Shown here one piece after another: positions 53,863-64,000 of a stretch of 64,000 nucleotides of DNA. The first letter of the stretch is position 1. Each line of letters starts with the position of its first letter. This DNA comes from Panicum virgatum (lineage: Eukaryota > Streptophyta > Magnoliopsida > Poales > Poaceae). Below the pieces are notes generated by a model. It was given only the letters and a program-made list of their open reading frames with translations, did not search any database and had not been told where the DNA came from. The DNA lies in assembly GCF_016808335.1 (NCBI RefSeq), contig NC_053138.1:55644951-55708950 (forward strand), written 5' to 3'. The translations under genes were made by a program, and so were the position numbers.

Positions 53863-56800
53863 TGTAACACTCCAGGTATTTTACCTGGTTGTGGGCCCCG
53901 GCTGTCATCTCCTCTTCCTCCACCCATGTCTATCCTCACTCCCGAAGCCTCCCATCCTCTCGTTCTTCTCCCTCCAGACCGAGCCGAGTAGACCCACCAC
54001 CGCCCACCGTCGATCTCCTTCCTCCGGCCACCATGCCTCGATTCCTCGCACGAGCACCTTCCCCAAGCCTTCCTCCACCTTCCCCAAACCCCGGCCGAGA
54101 CCATTGGAGCCGCCCGAAGCTCCTGCTCGCCGTTGATCCGCTTCTCCAGTCCTTCTCCGCCCAAACCGACCACAAGAATGGGTTCATGGTGAGTTACTTG
54201 CGCTCCCCGGCCTTTTTTCCCTTTCTGTTGTGTGCCGCCGGCGCCGGTGAACGGCTGCCGCCGCCGCCGCGCCTGTTGCCGCCTGTCGCACCGCGTCAAA
54301 AAAATTCATTCCGCAGACGGTCCGGTCCGTTGTAGGGCGGACAGTCCACCATTTGTCCACCTTGTAACGTTTCGGATGTCCAAACCTTGGTTATTTCCGG
54401 AGGCCTGAACTTTTTGTGTTGCGGACGGTCCGCCATGTACTCGCGGACAGTCCGCCAGATAAAATAAACCAATCAAACCCAGATGTCCGAACCTGTTGTC
54501 TTGCGGATAGTCCACCAGGGTTGCGCGGTGTGACACCTCAGGTGTCAGTATACTTAAATACAGATCACTGTACCCAATTAGAACTTAAAAGAAAAATTTG
54601 GGAAAGAAATTCAAAGGGGAGAGGTCAAATAAAAGTCAAAGTATACAAAAGAAATTAAAGGAGAAAGAAAAAGGAGTGAAAAGCTACTCAGAATTCAATT
54701 CAAAAATGTGCAGAAAAATTTAGTTGGCTCATGAGAGGTACTTCAATTGACTTGTGCTCAATTGAACTTCAGCCAAAAACCACCCAAAAACTGAATAAAA
54801 CCAAAGCCCTTTTGTGCAAGTTTAAAAATTTACAAATAGTTCAAAATGTGAGTTTCAAATGAAAATTTGTGTAATACAAAAGTTGTAGATCTTGAAAAGT
54901 TATGCAAATTTGGAATTCAACACTTTTTCGTTTGAGCCCTCTAAGAAGGAGATATTTTTAGTTTACCGAGAGGTCCCTGAACTTTTAAAAATAACAGATA
55001 GGCCCTGGCCTCCATCTCTCCCCTCTCGGCTGCTCTGTTTCGCCCGCCGCCCGCCGTACGCCGCCGGTGGACCTCGTCCACGGCGCGTCCACGGCCAAGT
55101 GGACCCAGGGGAGCTCTCCAGCGCCACCTGGCCTGCCCCTTGGCACCTCCCCACGCTAACACGCGTCCTCGGCGCACTCCCGAGCCGCCACGCCATGCAG
55201 CTCGCCGCCTGCTCGCTCCGCCCGCTCGTCGTCGAGTCGCCCCAGACCAAATCGACCTCCCCCAGACGCCAATAGCCTCGCCCAGGTGCCCTCCGGCTTA
55301 TAAAGAGGACCCAAGGCCGCAGTCGCGCGACCCCTCCTTTCTTTCCCTTCCTCTGTCGTCCGTCATGGCCGGCGAGATCTAGCTCGCGCGGACCGGCCAC
55401 CACAGCCCCGCATTGCTCTATCCATCCACCCCAATAGCTTCACCACACCCCAATTAAGCTCCATGCGCGCGGAATCGAGCCCAAACGCATCCCCGTTGCC
55501 GTTCCCCTTCCGCACCGCCGCCGGCAAGCTCGGGCTCACCGCGGACCGGCCAACCCATAGGGAGACCGTGCACGAGAGCTACACCAGGAGCTTCCTCACG
55601 CTCTCGCTGTGCTCGTGCATGTGACGTTCCTCTACCCCGAGCCCTCCTTCGCCTACAACGCCGGCGACCCGAACTTCACCTCCGCCATTGACGCCGACGA
55701 GCTTGTTTCTGGTCACCTTGCACTCGAACGCCGACCTGGGTAGGTGTTCCTCAACATCCTCTCTCTCTCACGCGCCTCCCCGTTGCAGCCCCGGTAAGCC
55801 CTGCCTAGCAGAACACCACCGGCAAGATGCAACGGCGGAGAAGGCCGGCGAAGGACCCGGTTGTAATTTATTTTTTTTGCTCAAGGGTGTGTTTGCAAGA
55901 TTTCCAGTGTTTGTCAGTGAACTCCTAAAATGCAGAACAAATCACAGAACAATCGTAAAAATGCAAACTCAACTGATCTGGAATCCTTGTAATAAGATCT
56001 ACAAGTTTTGTAAGAAACTCAACCAATATTTATCTATAGAAAAGAATAAGAAAAGCCATTAATGCATGTTCAGGAAGTTCTACTCAACAAACGACCTTGA
56101 TTTTTGAATATGTTATCACTGATGGAATTTTAAGCTCACAATAAAAAGATGGCACCCAACCAAAATAGTTATCATGTTGGAACAATCAAGATTTTCTAAT
56201 CTGTTGTTGACTTTCATGATTTAATACTGGAAAACATATACATAAACTTGCTCTGGAATTTCTACTGCAGGCATGTGTAACTGAAACCATGCTAAATCAT
56301 AAATTTCAGATTTATTAGAGTTCATTTGCTATATACCATGATTAATGCTTGTTTAATCAACTTAATTCATCATATATAGTTTTTATACTCAAAAAAATCT
56401 ATATTTATTTCTGAAATCTCAATTTGGTTCTGTGATCCTGTCTGAAAATTTTGAGCTACAGTTACTGAGCATTTCTTTAGATAAAAATCATGCTTATTAT
56501 CTCATGGTTAGGTTTACCATTTTTTGTTTTGAGTAAACTACACCATATCTGATCATGATTTTTGGACATGTTCTTAGTTAGAGTACATGCTCACTATAAG
56601 AAAAATTTCACATGCAGTACTGATCAATTGGACTTTGGAAAAATTATGCTAACTCATGTTAAGTTAAATGGATAACTAATTTATCTGGTAGATATGAAGC
56701 TTGATAATTTTTATGGAATATGTTTAGCTCATGACTAGGCTCTGGTAAAAATTTGAGAACCATATCCCTAGTACAACTCTTTGTAAAATTAATCTTATTT

Positions 56801-59800
56801 AATAGCTTGCTAAATTTGTTCTTTTTGTCACCTCTGGTGTATAATTATATAAAATCTGGAAAAATTACAGTACTGAGTAGATGCTAGGTAGATGATCCCG
56901 TAAAATTTGTAGCATCGTAACCCATGTCAAACGTTCTGTGCAAAAAGGTGAAGTAACTAGAGTAATCTACGTACATGATTTGTTATGGTTAATTGCTCTA
57001 TGATTAGATGCTGAAAACTATACCATAGATGCTAGAGTATCTGATCTATATTACTTTAATTTTTCATCACTAGCTCATGAGTAAATTTGTTGTTATGAAA
57101 TAGTGAAAGCATGCTATGTTTTAATGATAAAAATGAAAACCAAACCCCACACTCATTCCTGAAGAAACATAGTTGTGTTTACTACTCCATAAATAACTGC
57201 CCATGGAATGAAATTTTGAGATCATCACAGAATTAACTTTTGTTGGACTACAACTTTATCGTGAAGCAAAGAAATCGTTATTCATGAATAACTCCTAATC
57301 TTGCATTGCATATAGAAACGGATAATCTCGCGGACGATGACTACGAATTGGTGCCCGCGGACTCTCGTTTTGATCAGGAGGTTAATTTGAACTGTGCTAA
57401 CTTATCTCAAGGCCTGGGCCAAGCCCCAGAGGTTTTTCTGCCTGACAGTGCCCAAGAAGGCAAGCCCCGGTGCATAATCCCATTATTTTCCGAGTTATTA
57501 TTCATCTAACTATTTATAATGTGTTGTAATAATTTTATTTTTGCATTTAAGTTTTCTAGGCGTTGATCGAAAACCTTAGATGCATGATCCCTAGATACCT
57601 ATGTTTGATACCCGGATCTTTTTGTCGACTAGTTGTCATGCTAATTAGGTACGGTAGAAGTCGAGGCGTTTCCTACCTCTCGCGAGCAAATAGGAATTTT
57701 ACTGACTTTAATTCCTACTGAAATATAAGGACAATGGGCGGGGTTGTGTAGTTGTGATACCCCGCTGGTGTAGTCAAAAATGGTTGAGGTCGCGGTGTGT
57801 GGCTCATTTCGTTAAGCATTTGAAAGTACTAGCCACATGCCGAGAAATATGGTAATCGGTAAGCTTAAGTACCTGATTGGACCGGCGAGTGGAACGACCT
57901 TTGCACCCTCTTGGTAGAAGTAGGGTTTATATTTTTGTCGCGACGTACGGGTGCAGAGTGGTCGGACTCTGTAGTCGGGGAGGGTGCCCCGGATCCACAG
58001 ACTAGAAAAAAAGGGGAAAAGTTGCGTGGGCGAAAGTGGCGTCGATCCCCATGCGTGTGTGTTAGGTTCCCCTGGCCAGGTTGAAATTCGATTCAGAATC
58101 GTCCGCCTCTCACGGCATGAGATTGCTTAATGTTTTCGGTCACACAGAGTAACAAGTGGAACATGATGATGATAATACTGCCGGTTGATTAAATGATTGC
58201 TCTACCATATTTGTGTAGAGTTAGATGCAAACTTAGAACGGTTAATCTAACTAGAAGATGGCTAATTAAAATCTGAAAATAAGGATCAACTCTTAGTGGC
58301 GTTTTTGGCAAAACAAACCTCACCAACCAAAAAGTCTTGCATGTCTAGTTATCGGACTATGTTATATCCGGTGACGGGTAAGTCTTGCTGAGTATTAGTA
58401 TACTCAGTCTTGCTTGTGGCACTGTTTTTCAGGTACTAACTTCGAAGATCTGTTTGCAAGTCTTACTTGGCCGTGTATCTTGCCTCCGGGCTGGTCTGTT
58501 GAGTGGGATGGCCCTTCAGCTGGTGCTGACCACCCTCCCGCTGAGTGATGTATTTCGTATGGGCTTTATCGATACGTCACTTCCTTTCGTTAGATGTTTT
58601 ATTGCTTCCGCTGAGACTATGACACTTGAATAATTTGTGTAGTTTGGAATTCTGTAGTACTTTGCTACTCTGAACATGGGTTGTAATAAATTTCTTTTCC
58701 GCTGCAAACTCTGAGGTGTATGAGATGATCTATGTTGTAATCTCTGGGCTCACCTTCGTGTGAGTGTTGTTTGTGCAATCCTGGAATAGCGTGGCTTTTA
58801 TTGAGGTTTCACTCGAGGAACTACCGGTGAGTGCCAATTTGGGTCAGAGTTGCTTAGCAACAAAAGATCAGCACATGAGATCAATGCTAAGGGGGTGCGG
58901 ACAGTCCGCTAAGGGGGAGCGGACAGTCCACCAGTAAATTTAGAGTTTGTCCAGAGACATCGTTGGTTCTGGTGAGTTTGCAAAGGTGTACTCCGGACAG
59001 TCCGCGATCTAGTTCAAAGTTTTGTCCAGTCACTCCGGGTTCCTGTAGGCTTGATGCAAATCGTAGTAATTATATTTGAGTAATGTTGTTTTGTAATGAG
59101 GTAATTTTTGTGCATTGACATATATCATAGGCTTGCTCATTAATTGGCATTTCATATATATTCATGCATATGCATTGTTGCACCTCATTTAGGTACGCTA
59201 GATGTACAATGTGTGGACGGGAAGCATACGGTGTTGGAGCCGAACCACAAGGCGGTGTTCGGTGGACATCTCCAGAAGATGGAAGGACCCGCTGAAGCAA
59301 CTGAAGACCCGACCCAAGGTCGGAAGGGCCCAAGGCCTTGTTAATACTGACACTAGTTTAATGTTACCCCCAGGCAAGCCCCGGTGCATGACCTACTATT
59401 TTAAATTATGAATCATTATATATTTATTATGTGTGCATTACATTTTTAGGAATTGTCTGGAACCATAGTTGCATGATCCCTAGGTTCCCTAGGTCTTATA
59501 GTAGTATGTATAGGTCGGTAGCACTGCTATGCTTAATAGGTCTCAGTAGAAGTCGAGTGATTACATATCACTCGTGAGCTATAGGATGTTTTAGAAGTCG
59601 AGTAATTTTTGGTTACTCGCAAGATATAGGATGTCTTTATATTTCCGTATATGTGTTATTATATTCATGATAGAATGAATGGAAATTGAAGACTGGACGG
59701 AGAATGATGATGAGATGTAGGTATGGCCAGAGGACAAGGTGCCTGGTGTCTAGCCCCGTCTGTGTCGATTGAAGACCGTACCGTTGTTGGCAGTACTGAT

Positions 59801-60916
59801 CGGGGGTTGAATTGTACTAACCGCATGCCGGGAGTAGGAGGTAGTCGAAACCGGTAAGCCTAGTACTGCCTCTCTTCGAAAGTACAGAACTTCATCACCA
59901 CCCCTTAGGGTAGTCGAGTGGCCGCGGAAAATTGGGATGCATGTATTTACTTTTGGTGGTCTCTCGTAGGGCTCGGCTAACTATATGTAGGTAGGGCGGT
60001 TCTGTAGTTCGAGACGGGGAGGGGAATAGTTGGCTCGTTGGCTCGTATAGTCCAACAGGGCATATACGTGCCGTGTTGGTTAGGTCCACCTTGTATGATT
60101 AAATCGGATGGATTCGCCATGACTCGCGGTTATGAGAGCCCTGATCTCTTTGTCACATTGTAGTAAGGAATTGGAATGAGAATGGAATAAAAAGGATTTG
60201 ATTGTGATATTACCAGAGGATTTCTCTGATCTATCATGTGTGCTATAGATATTCAGACAAATCTAGTTGGTACGGTTTATACTAAATCTGAGCTAAAATA
60301 TTGAAAGTAAGGATCCACTCTTAGATACTTTTTAGCAAAACAAACCCACCAGCAAGAAAGCCTTGCATGTCTAGATAGTGGGCTAAGTATATCTATAGTC
60401 GGGTAAGTCTTGCTGAGTATTAGTTGCTCAGGATTTGTTGTTTACCCTGTTTCAGGTATAGAAGTTAACCAGGATTCACATCGGTGGGCTCGATGTGACG
60501 TCGTGTCTTCACATCTCTGTAGTTCTCGATTTATTTTGTTTGTTTTAGTTGTTCTCTATTAAAAATATTCCTTAGATTAGATTCTCTTCCGCTGCTATTA
60601 TTTCTTATATTAATTCTAAATTGAAAGTTGTTTTGTAAATTTTTTAATATTATTTGCTATTTTTGTAAAATTCTAATAATCTAGAAAGATGTTTTGCAAA
60701 ATCTTTATAATATGTTGAACTGTACTCTATTTTTGTAAAAGTGTATCATGCTGGTACCGTCTGCGCTCGCCGTCGTGCGAGACTTCTGGTGTGTTTCGAT
60801 CGGGCTGTGGGTTGAGAAAGAACCGTCAAATTAAACCATTAAGCTAATACGCCTGATGTGTTCAAATGATGGTCATTATACTTAATTTAGCGTTTTAATT
60901 TGACGGTTCCGTCACA
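53863..60916. mobile_element. Long-LTR insertion (probable solo LTR) in CDC50 copy A, TSD GATCT
   Basis: Starts TGTAACACTCCAGG and ends GACGGTTCCGTCACA. GATCT is duplicated exactly at 53858-53862 and 60917-60921. There are no gag or pol domains. GCGGACAGTCCGCC-type motifs occur near the left (54300-54470) and again from 58890. The sequence between is a second, nested LTR-like unit. 59150-60916 matches 20450-22202 in the Copia. Close to the right end GAACCGTCAAATTAAA (60820-60835) pairs with its exact complement at 60894-60909. Without the nested unit the insertion is about 2.7 kb, a size and style that fit a solo LTR of a Tekay-like chromovirus; that name is a guess. Confidence 0.7.
54529..58860. 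mobile_element. Nested long LTR-like unit
   Basis: Starts TGTGACACCTCAGGTGTCA (a palindrome just inside the TG end, as at 53863). It has a GC-rich leader at 55010-55830 with CTTATAAAGAGGACC as a likely TATA box and start (about 55297), then 3 kb of AT-rich sequence. A GGCAAGCCCCGGTGCAT block at 57460 is shared with 20630 and 59371. The right limit is estimated from where GCGGACAGTCCGC repeats resume; no target duplication was found. No gene is supported: frames in 54892-55403 and 57306-57509 lack domains. Confidence 0.5.
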
Positions 60917-61235
60917 GATCTCCCAGCAGAAGAGCTTATAATAGACAACGGGAACTGCACCAATGTTGCTCTGCAGTGCTGCTGAGCATCACATGCGTAC
61001 TCAGATCGATCCTTATCTTTCTTGTTTCCCAGACGCTCTGAAGGACAGGTTGTCTCTCTTTCCTTTTATAGTTCTTTTCTTCATATCTATTCCTAAGCCT
61101 GCTTGACGCTTTCCCTCCTTTTGTACTCTGGTGAAGCTTTTCTCGAACTTCTACATCACCATTTCTTTATGTCTAAAACAAGCTTATCATGCTTGGAGGA
61201 CTGGTTCATTGGACATTTCTTCACCAGGGACAACA

Positions 61236-62360
61236 ATGCCGCCAGTGAATAGTGGTGCAGCTGGACCAAGCTCCACCTCCACCCAGGATGGACCGGCAGC
61301 CACCACGAAGAAGCTCAACAAGCCTCGGTGTAAGTTTCCTCAGATAAATTAGAAGCAAAATTTTATATTTCTGTCTGCAGCCTGAATTGTTCTCCTTAGC
61401 ATCGGCTGAGTCTAGAGTTGTTTATGATATCAGTGATAGCTTTTGCAATTTGTTTGTTTGCAAAGGATCCTTTCTTTTCCTAAATTAGAGGAGGGTCATT
61501 TATGAAGCTAAAAGTAGCCTAAAGCAGTCTATTTAATGGGGCACTTTGGTGTTACCTTTGTGGTTTAAACTTAGGATAAGTACTTATTGCTATCTTTTCT
61601 ATTGATGTTGAAGATCATCGGTTTACTCAGCAGCAGCTTCGAGCATGCAAACCTATACTTACGTTTCCCATTGTGAGTTCATGTTTTTCTTTTCACTTCA
61701 TTACTTAGTTCTATCACAAGTTCACAGCACGAATATAGTCCAGGAATTCAATATGTGGTGGTTATCTGTAACTTGTGTTTGTGGGTGATCAGGCTATTGC
61801 TGTAATTGCGTCTGTGGGCATAATTTTTGTTCTAATAGGTCTTGGTTGCATCGCAATCTCAAATAAGGTATGTTTGTGCTATGATGTGCATCATATAGAT
61901 CTGCAGGGGCGTAGCTAGAGGGTGGTCCGGGTGGGCCATGGACCACCCTAGGAATCCAGCCGAAGGTACATGACTCTTGTTTAGCAATTCAAATCGATTG
62001 ATTTTGAAGAAAAAAAAAGACATCGCTCCTGGTGTTCATCGCCTTCTTTCGCTATGGCGATGTTTTGCATTCAGTTTTTCCTCAAGACAACAGTGTGACA
62101 CTTACTGAAATCCAAACATGAAGGGTTAGAAAAGACGACACTTGACCACCCTAAACTGAAATCCTAGCTACGCCACTGTAGATCTGTAGTAGAGACCTAG
62201 CTCTTGAAAATCAAGTTTGGAGTGACTTTCTGCCTTGAAATAGGTTGTTGAAGTGACAGATCGATACGAGACTGCGTGTGTACCAAAAAACATGCATAAC
62301 AATCCAGTTGCTTATATCCAAAACCCTTCACAAGATAAGTCCTGCACAAGGGTGCTCAAG
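61236..62360 (+). CDS. CDC50/LEM3 family (ALA-interacting subunit), copy B, exons 1-4
   Basis: Exons have consensus junctions: 61236-61329 (ATG start MPPVNSGAAG; donor gtaagt), 61614-61672 (HRFTQQQLRACKPILTFPI; donor gtgagt), 61793-61867 (IAVIASVGIIFVLIGLGCI, first transmembrane segment; donor gtatgt) and 62244-62360 (VVEVTDRYETACVPKN, SQDKSCTRVLK; donor gtaaag). Phases join without a stop. RFTQQxLxACKPILT and VxDRYExxC are family hallmarks. The product would be the beta subunit of a P4-ATPase flippase acting in ER/Golgi and plasma membrane. Only about 115 residues of a usual 330-350 lie here. In the next intron the sequence changes into a Copia element, so the gene is either broken or carries a large intronic insertion. 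Copy A, just upstream, supplies the missing C-terminal region type only as a pseudogene. Confidence 0.8.
61904..62178. mobile_element. hAT MITE in CDC50 copy B intron 3, TSD TAGATCTG
   Basis: The ends CAGGGGCGTAGCTAG and CTAGCTACGCCACTG are inverted. The 8-bp TAGATCTG flanks both sides exactly (61896-61903 and 62179-62186). It is 275 bp with no ORF. GTAGCTA-type ends of this kind are common in grass introns. Confidence 0.9.
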
Positions 62361-62411
62361 GTAAAGTTAAAGCAGTTGTCAAATGGAAGTAAAAAAGACA
62401 GAAGGTTCTCA

Positions 62412-64000
62412 ATTGGTATCAGAGCTTGGTTGAGGTTTTCAGTACCTTAACCGGTTCGAAAACCACTTGGCGACCATGGCGAGTTTTGGTAAGATCCCTG
62501 TGTTTGCCGGCTAGGACTATGCTTATTGGAAGGTGCGTATGCGAGCCTTCTTGCAAAGTATGGGAGCCGAGGTTTGGGAGATTACCAAGAACCCGGCTTA
62601 CGAGGTGCTTGCCATTCGGACCACATCTCTTCAGGTGTCCGAGCACGAGGCCAACACCAAGGCTGTCAATGCCTTATTCGCTGGCTTTTCTCGTGCGGAG
62701 TTCTCACGCGTCCAGGGTTTTCAGGAAGCCCACAAAGTTTGGACGTGTCTTGAGAACTACCACGAGGGCACACCTCAGGTGAAGGCCAGACTGTTCGAGA
62801 CTCACTGGCGTGAATACGAGAACTTCACACAGGGGCCGGGTGAGAGCATTGGCGACATGTTTAGTCGGTTTCAATCGATTGTGAACAAAGTCAATGCGAA
62901 CAGATCTGCTGATGCCCTTGAGTACACAGAGCATGAGAAGGCTCTCAAGCTGCTCTACGCACTTGACCGCTCTGTGTGGGATCTCAAGGTGAACACGATC
63001 ATTGAGTTTGCTGGCTACGAGACTCTGACCGTGAACGAGCTTTTCAGCAAACTCAAGGCCACGGAGGTGGATAACCAGACACGAGCCAAGCTCAATGGTG
63101 CCCCTCCTTCCAAGAGCATCACTCTTGTGACTGGCCCAGGTGGATCGAGCTCTAACGCTAACTCTGCTCTTGGCTTTTTTCTTGCCTCTTTGCCTTCTGT
63201 TACAGATGAGCAGCTGGAGACGCTGGGCGACGACGACTTGTGCCTCCTCATCAGCAAGTTCCAGCGTGTCTACCACAACAGGCAGAGGAAGAAGAACCCC
63301 GGGTGCTACAACTGCGGCGATCTGAACCACTTCATCGCCGATTGCCCCAAAAAGTCCGGCGGTGGCCTGAACAACCACTTCGACTACTACCGCCACCGCG
63401 ACCGCGACGAGGGAGGCTCCAACAAGGAGCGTCGGTGCCACAAGCACCGCAATCGTGACCGGGGGGACGCTTCGACAAGGAGTCGCTCAAGAAGCACTTC
63501 CAGTACAAGGCCAAGAAGCGGGAGAAGGCCTTCCTGGCGCAGCTCAGCGACCTCAACAAGAGCTCCGATACCGACCGCTCTTCTTCACCGACCTCCGACG
63601 ATGATGATAATAAGAAGAAGAAGCGGGACAAGGAAGCCACCGGCTTCATCGGCCTGTGCTTGGCTGCCGGTCGGCGCAAGGGCTTCTGCACCATGGCGGG
63701 TGAAGCCGATGGTGCTCGTGTGTCTTCGGGTGGACATGCTACACCGACGCACGTCGACTCTTCTCCTGGATCCGAGAGTGATTCAGAGGTAAACTCCACG
63801 ATCGACCTATTAGATACAGAGGTTAGGGAGTTGTACGCCGCTCTCGACAACCAGAAAAGGCTGCTTAAGGAAGCAGCTAGAGAGCGTAGAAAGCTTAGGG
63901 CTGAGCTGGCTTGTGCTAGGGAGAAATCTAGTGAGGATGAGTGCGCTGGCTGCATATCTCACATGAATAATCTTGTTGCTCTCTGTGCCAAGCATGATGA
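62412..64000 (+). mobile_element. Copia element (Sirevirus-like gag), continues past window
   Basis: TTGGTATCAGAGCTTGG at about 62414 is a tRNA-Met primer site, followed by gag. No LTR precedes it: the intron of CDC50 copy B runs up to about 62410. The 5' LTR must be deleted, or be as short as the 35-bp TG...CA stretch at 62378-62412. The element extends beyond the right edge. Confidence 0.7.
62476..64000 (+). pseudogene. Copia gag with zinc knuckle and coiled coil, frameshifted
   Basis: ATG 62476 (MASFGKIPVFAG) is followed by TAG at 62512-62514. The frame then stays open: DYAYWKVRMRAFLQSMGAEV, SKLKATEVDN, and a CCHC knuckle CYNCGDLNHFIADCPKK near 63304-63354. At the G-run 63461-63466 the frame shifts. 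The next frame reads DKESLKKHFQYKAKKREKAF and a Ser/Asp-rich stretch, then a coiled coil (DLLDTEVRELYAALDNQKRL) to the window edge. UBN2-type Gag with a long coiled C-terminus is usual in grass Sirevirus-like Copia. Gag would package element RNA. Two lesions disable this copy. Confidence 0.8.

Larger units (their letters stand above)
52790..60985 (+). pseudogene. CDC50/LEM3 (ALA-interacting subunit) pseudogene, copy A
   Basis: Pieces of a CDC50-family protein lie in order. Near 52930-53030 it reads YCKPEHTAHGTSIAP, then after a 1-base loss CGIIAWNLFHGTYGF. Near 53060-53175 come WKSERAHLAS and, in a shifted frame, VYVKNFQNGTLIGGGRLN. After a retroposon, 53772-53862 reads QDHLIV, a TAG where Trp is usual, then NVALLNFWKMYRRIQVDL. 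After a 7-kb LTR insertion, 60922-60985 continues PAEELIIDNGNCTNVALQ and a stop. CDC50 proteins are two-pass beta subunits of P4-ATPase lipid flippases, needed for their exit from the ER. The N-terminal exons were not found upstream. Stops, shifts and insertions rule out function. Confidence 0.75.

Noticed and set aside
55020..55400. Pro/Arg-rich frames at 54892-55403
   Set aside because: GC-rich leader of a long LTR with a TATA-like box; typical of chromovirus-type LTRs and without domains.

Overview
The window reads as a repeat-rich intergenic stretch of a grass (Poaceae, probably panicoid) nuclear chromosome. The support is plant LTR-retrotransposon families with tRNA-Met or tRNA-Asp type primer sites, CACTA elements that carry Ulp1-type peptidase genes, Stowaway-, Tourist- and hAT-type MITEs, GC-rich coding fragments with spliced introns, and long (TA)n arrays. 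No species can be named from the sequence alone. There are no operons, rRNA genes, convincing tRNA genes or CRISPR arrays.

Layout. 1-4930: remnants of CACTA elements (a DUF8039-like/Ulp1-peptidase gene, then two blocks of subterminal repeats). About 5000-8430: LTR, primer site and broken gag of a Ty3/gypsy element split by a Tourist-like MITE. 8430-10395: LTR debris, a TIR element with a GC-rich core, CACTA repeats. 10396-11031 (-): an intact single-exon LEA_2/NHL-like membrane protein gene. 11254-24774: a Stowaway-type MITE split by a Mutator-like element (MULE, 9-bp target duplication). The MULE is filled with a 5'-truncated LINE, a hAT-like element carrying fused BAHD-acyltransferase and F-box/LRR fragments, and a 9.1-kb Copia element that itself holds a hAT MITE and a fragment of a long LTR. 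25641-41915: a decayed gypsy element split by a 6-kb CACTA element (TSD CTT) and by a young Copia element (34203-39942, TSD GTGTG) with apparently identical LTRs and one uninterrupted polyprotein frame. 42596-43399 (+): a second intact single-exon gene for a membrane-anchored protein, preceded by a 44-bp triplication and a 123-bp (AT)n array. 43400-48530: CACTA and Stowaway remnants. 48533-52761: a 3.8-kb TIR element sitting between two (TA)n arrays and filled with CAGTAAT motifs. 52790-62360: two tandem CDC50/LEM3 (ALA-interacting subunit) genes. The first is a pseudogene split by a retroposon and a 7-kb LTR insertion. The second has four clean 5' exons and then runs into a Copia element that leaves the window.

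The host gene content supported here is therefore small: two LEA_2/NHL-like genes and a damaged CDC50 tandem pair. Nearly everything else is transposons nested in transposons, and at least ten insertions could be bounded to the base by target-site duplications. The points most worth a second look are the gene-carrying hAT-like element, the foldback inside the CACTA element, the microsatellite-flanked TIR element, the young Copia, and the tandem CDC50 locus. Element names rest on protein motifs, termini and target duplications read by eye; no database search was run.
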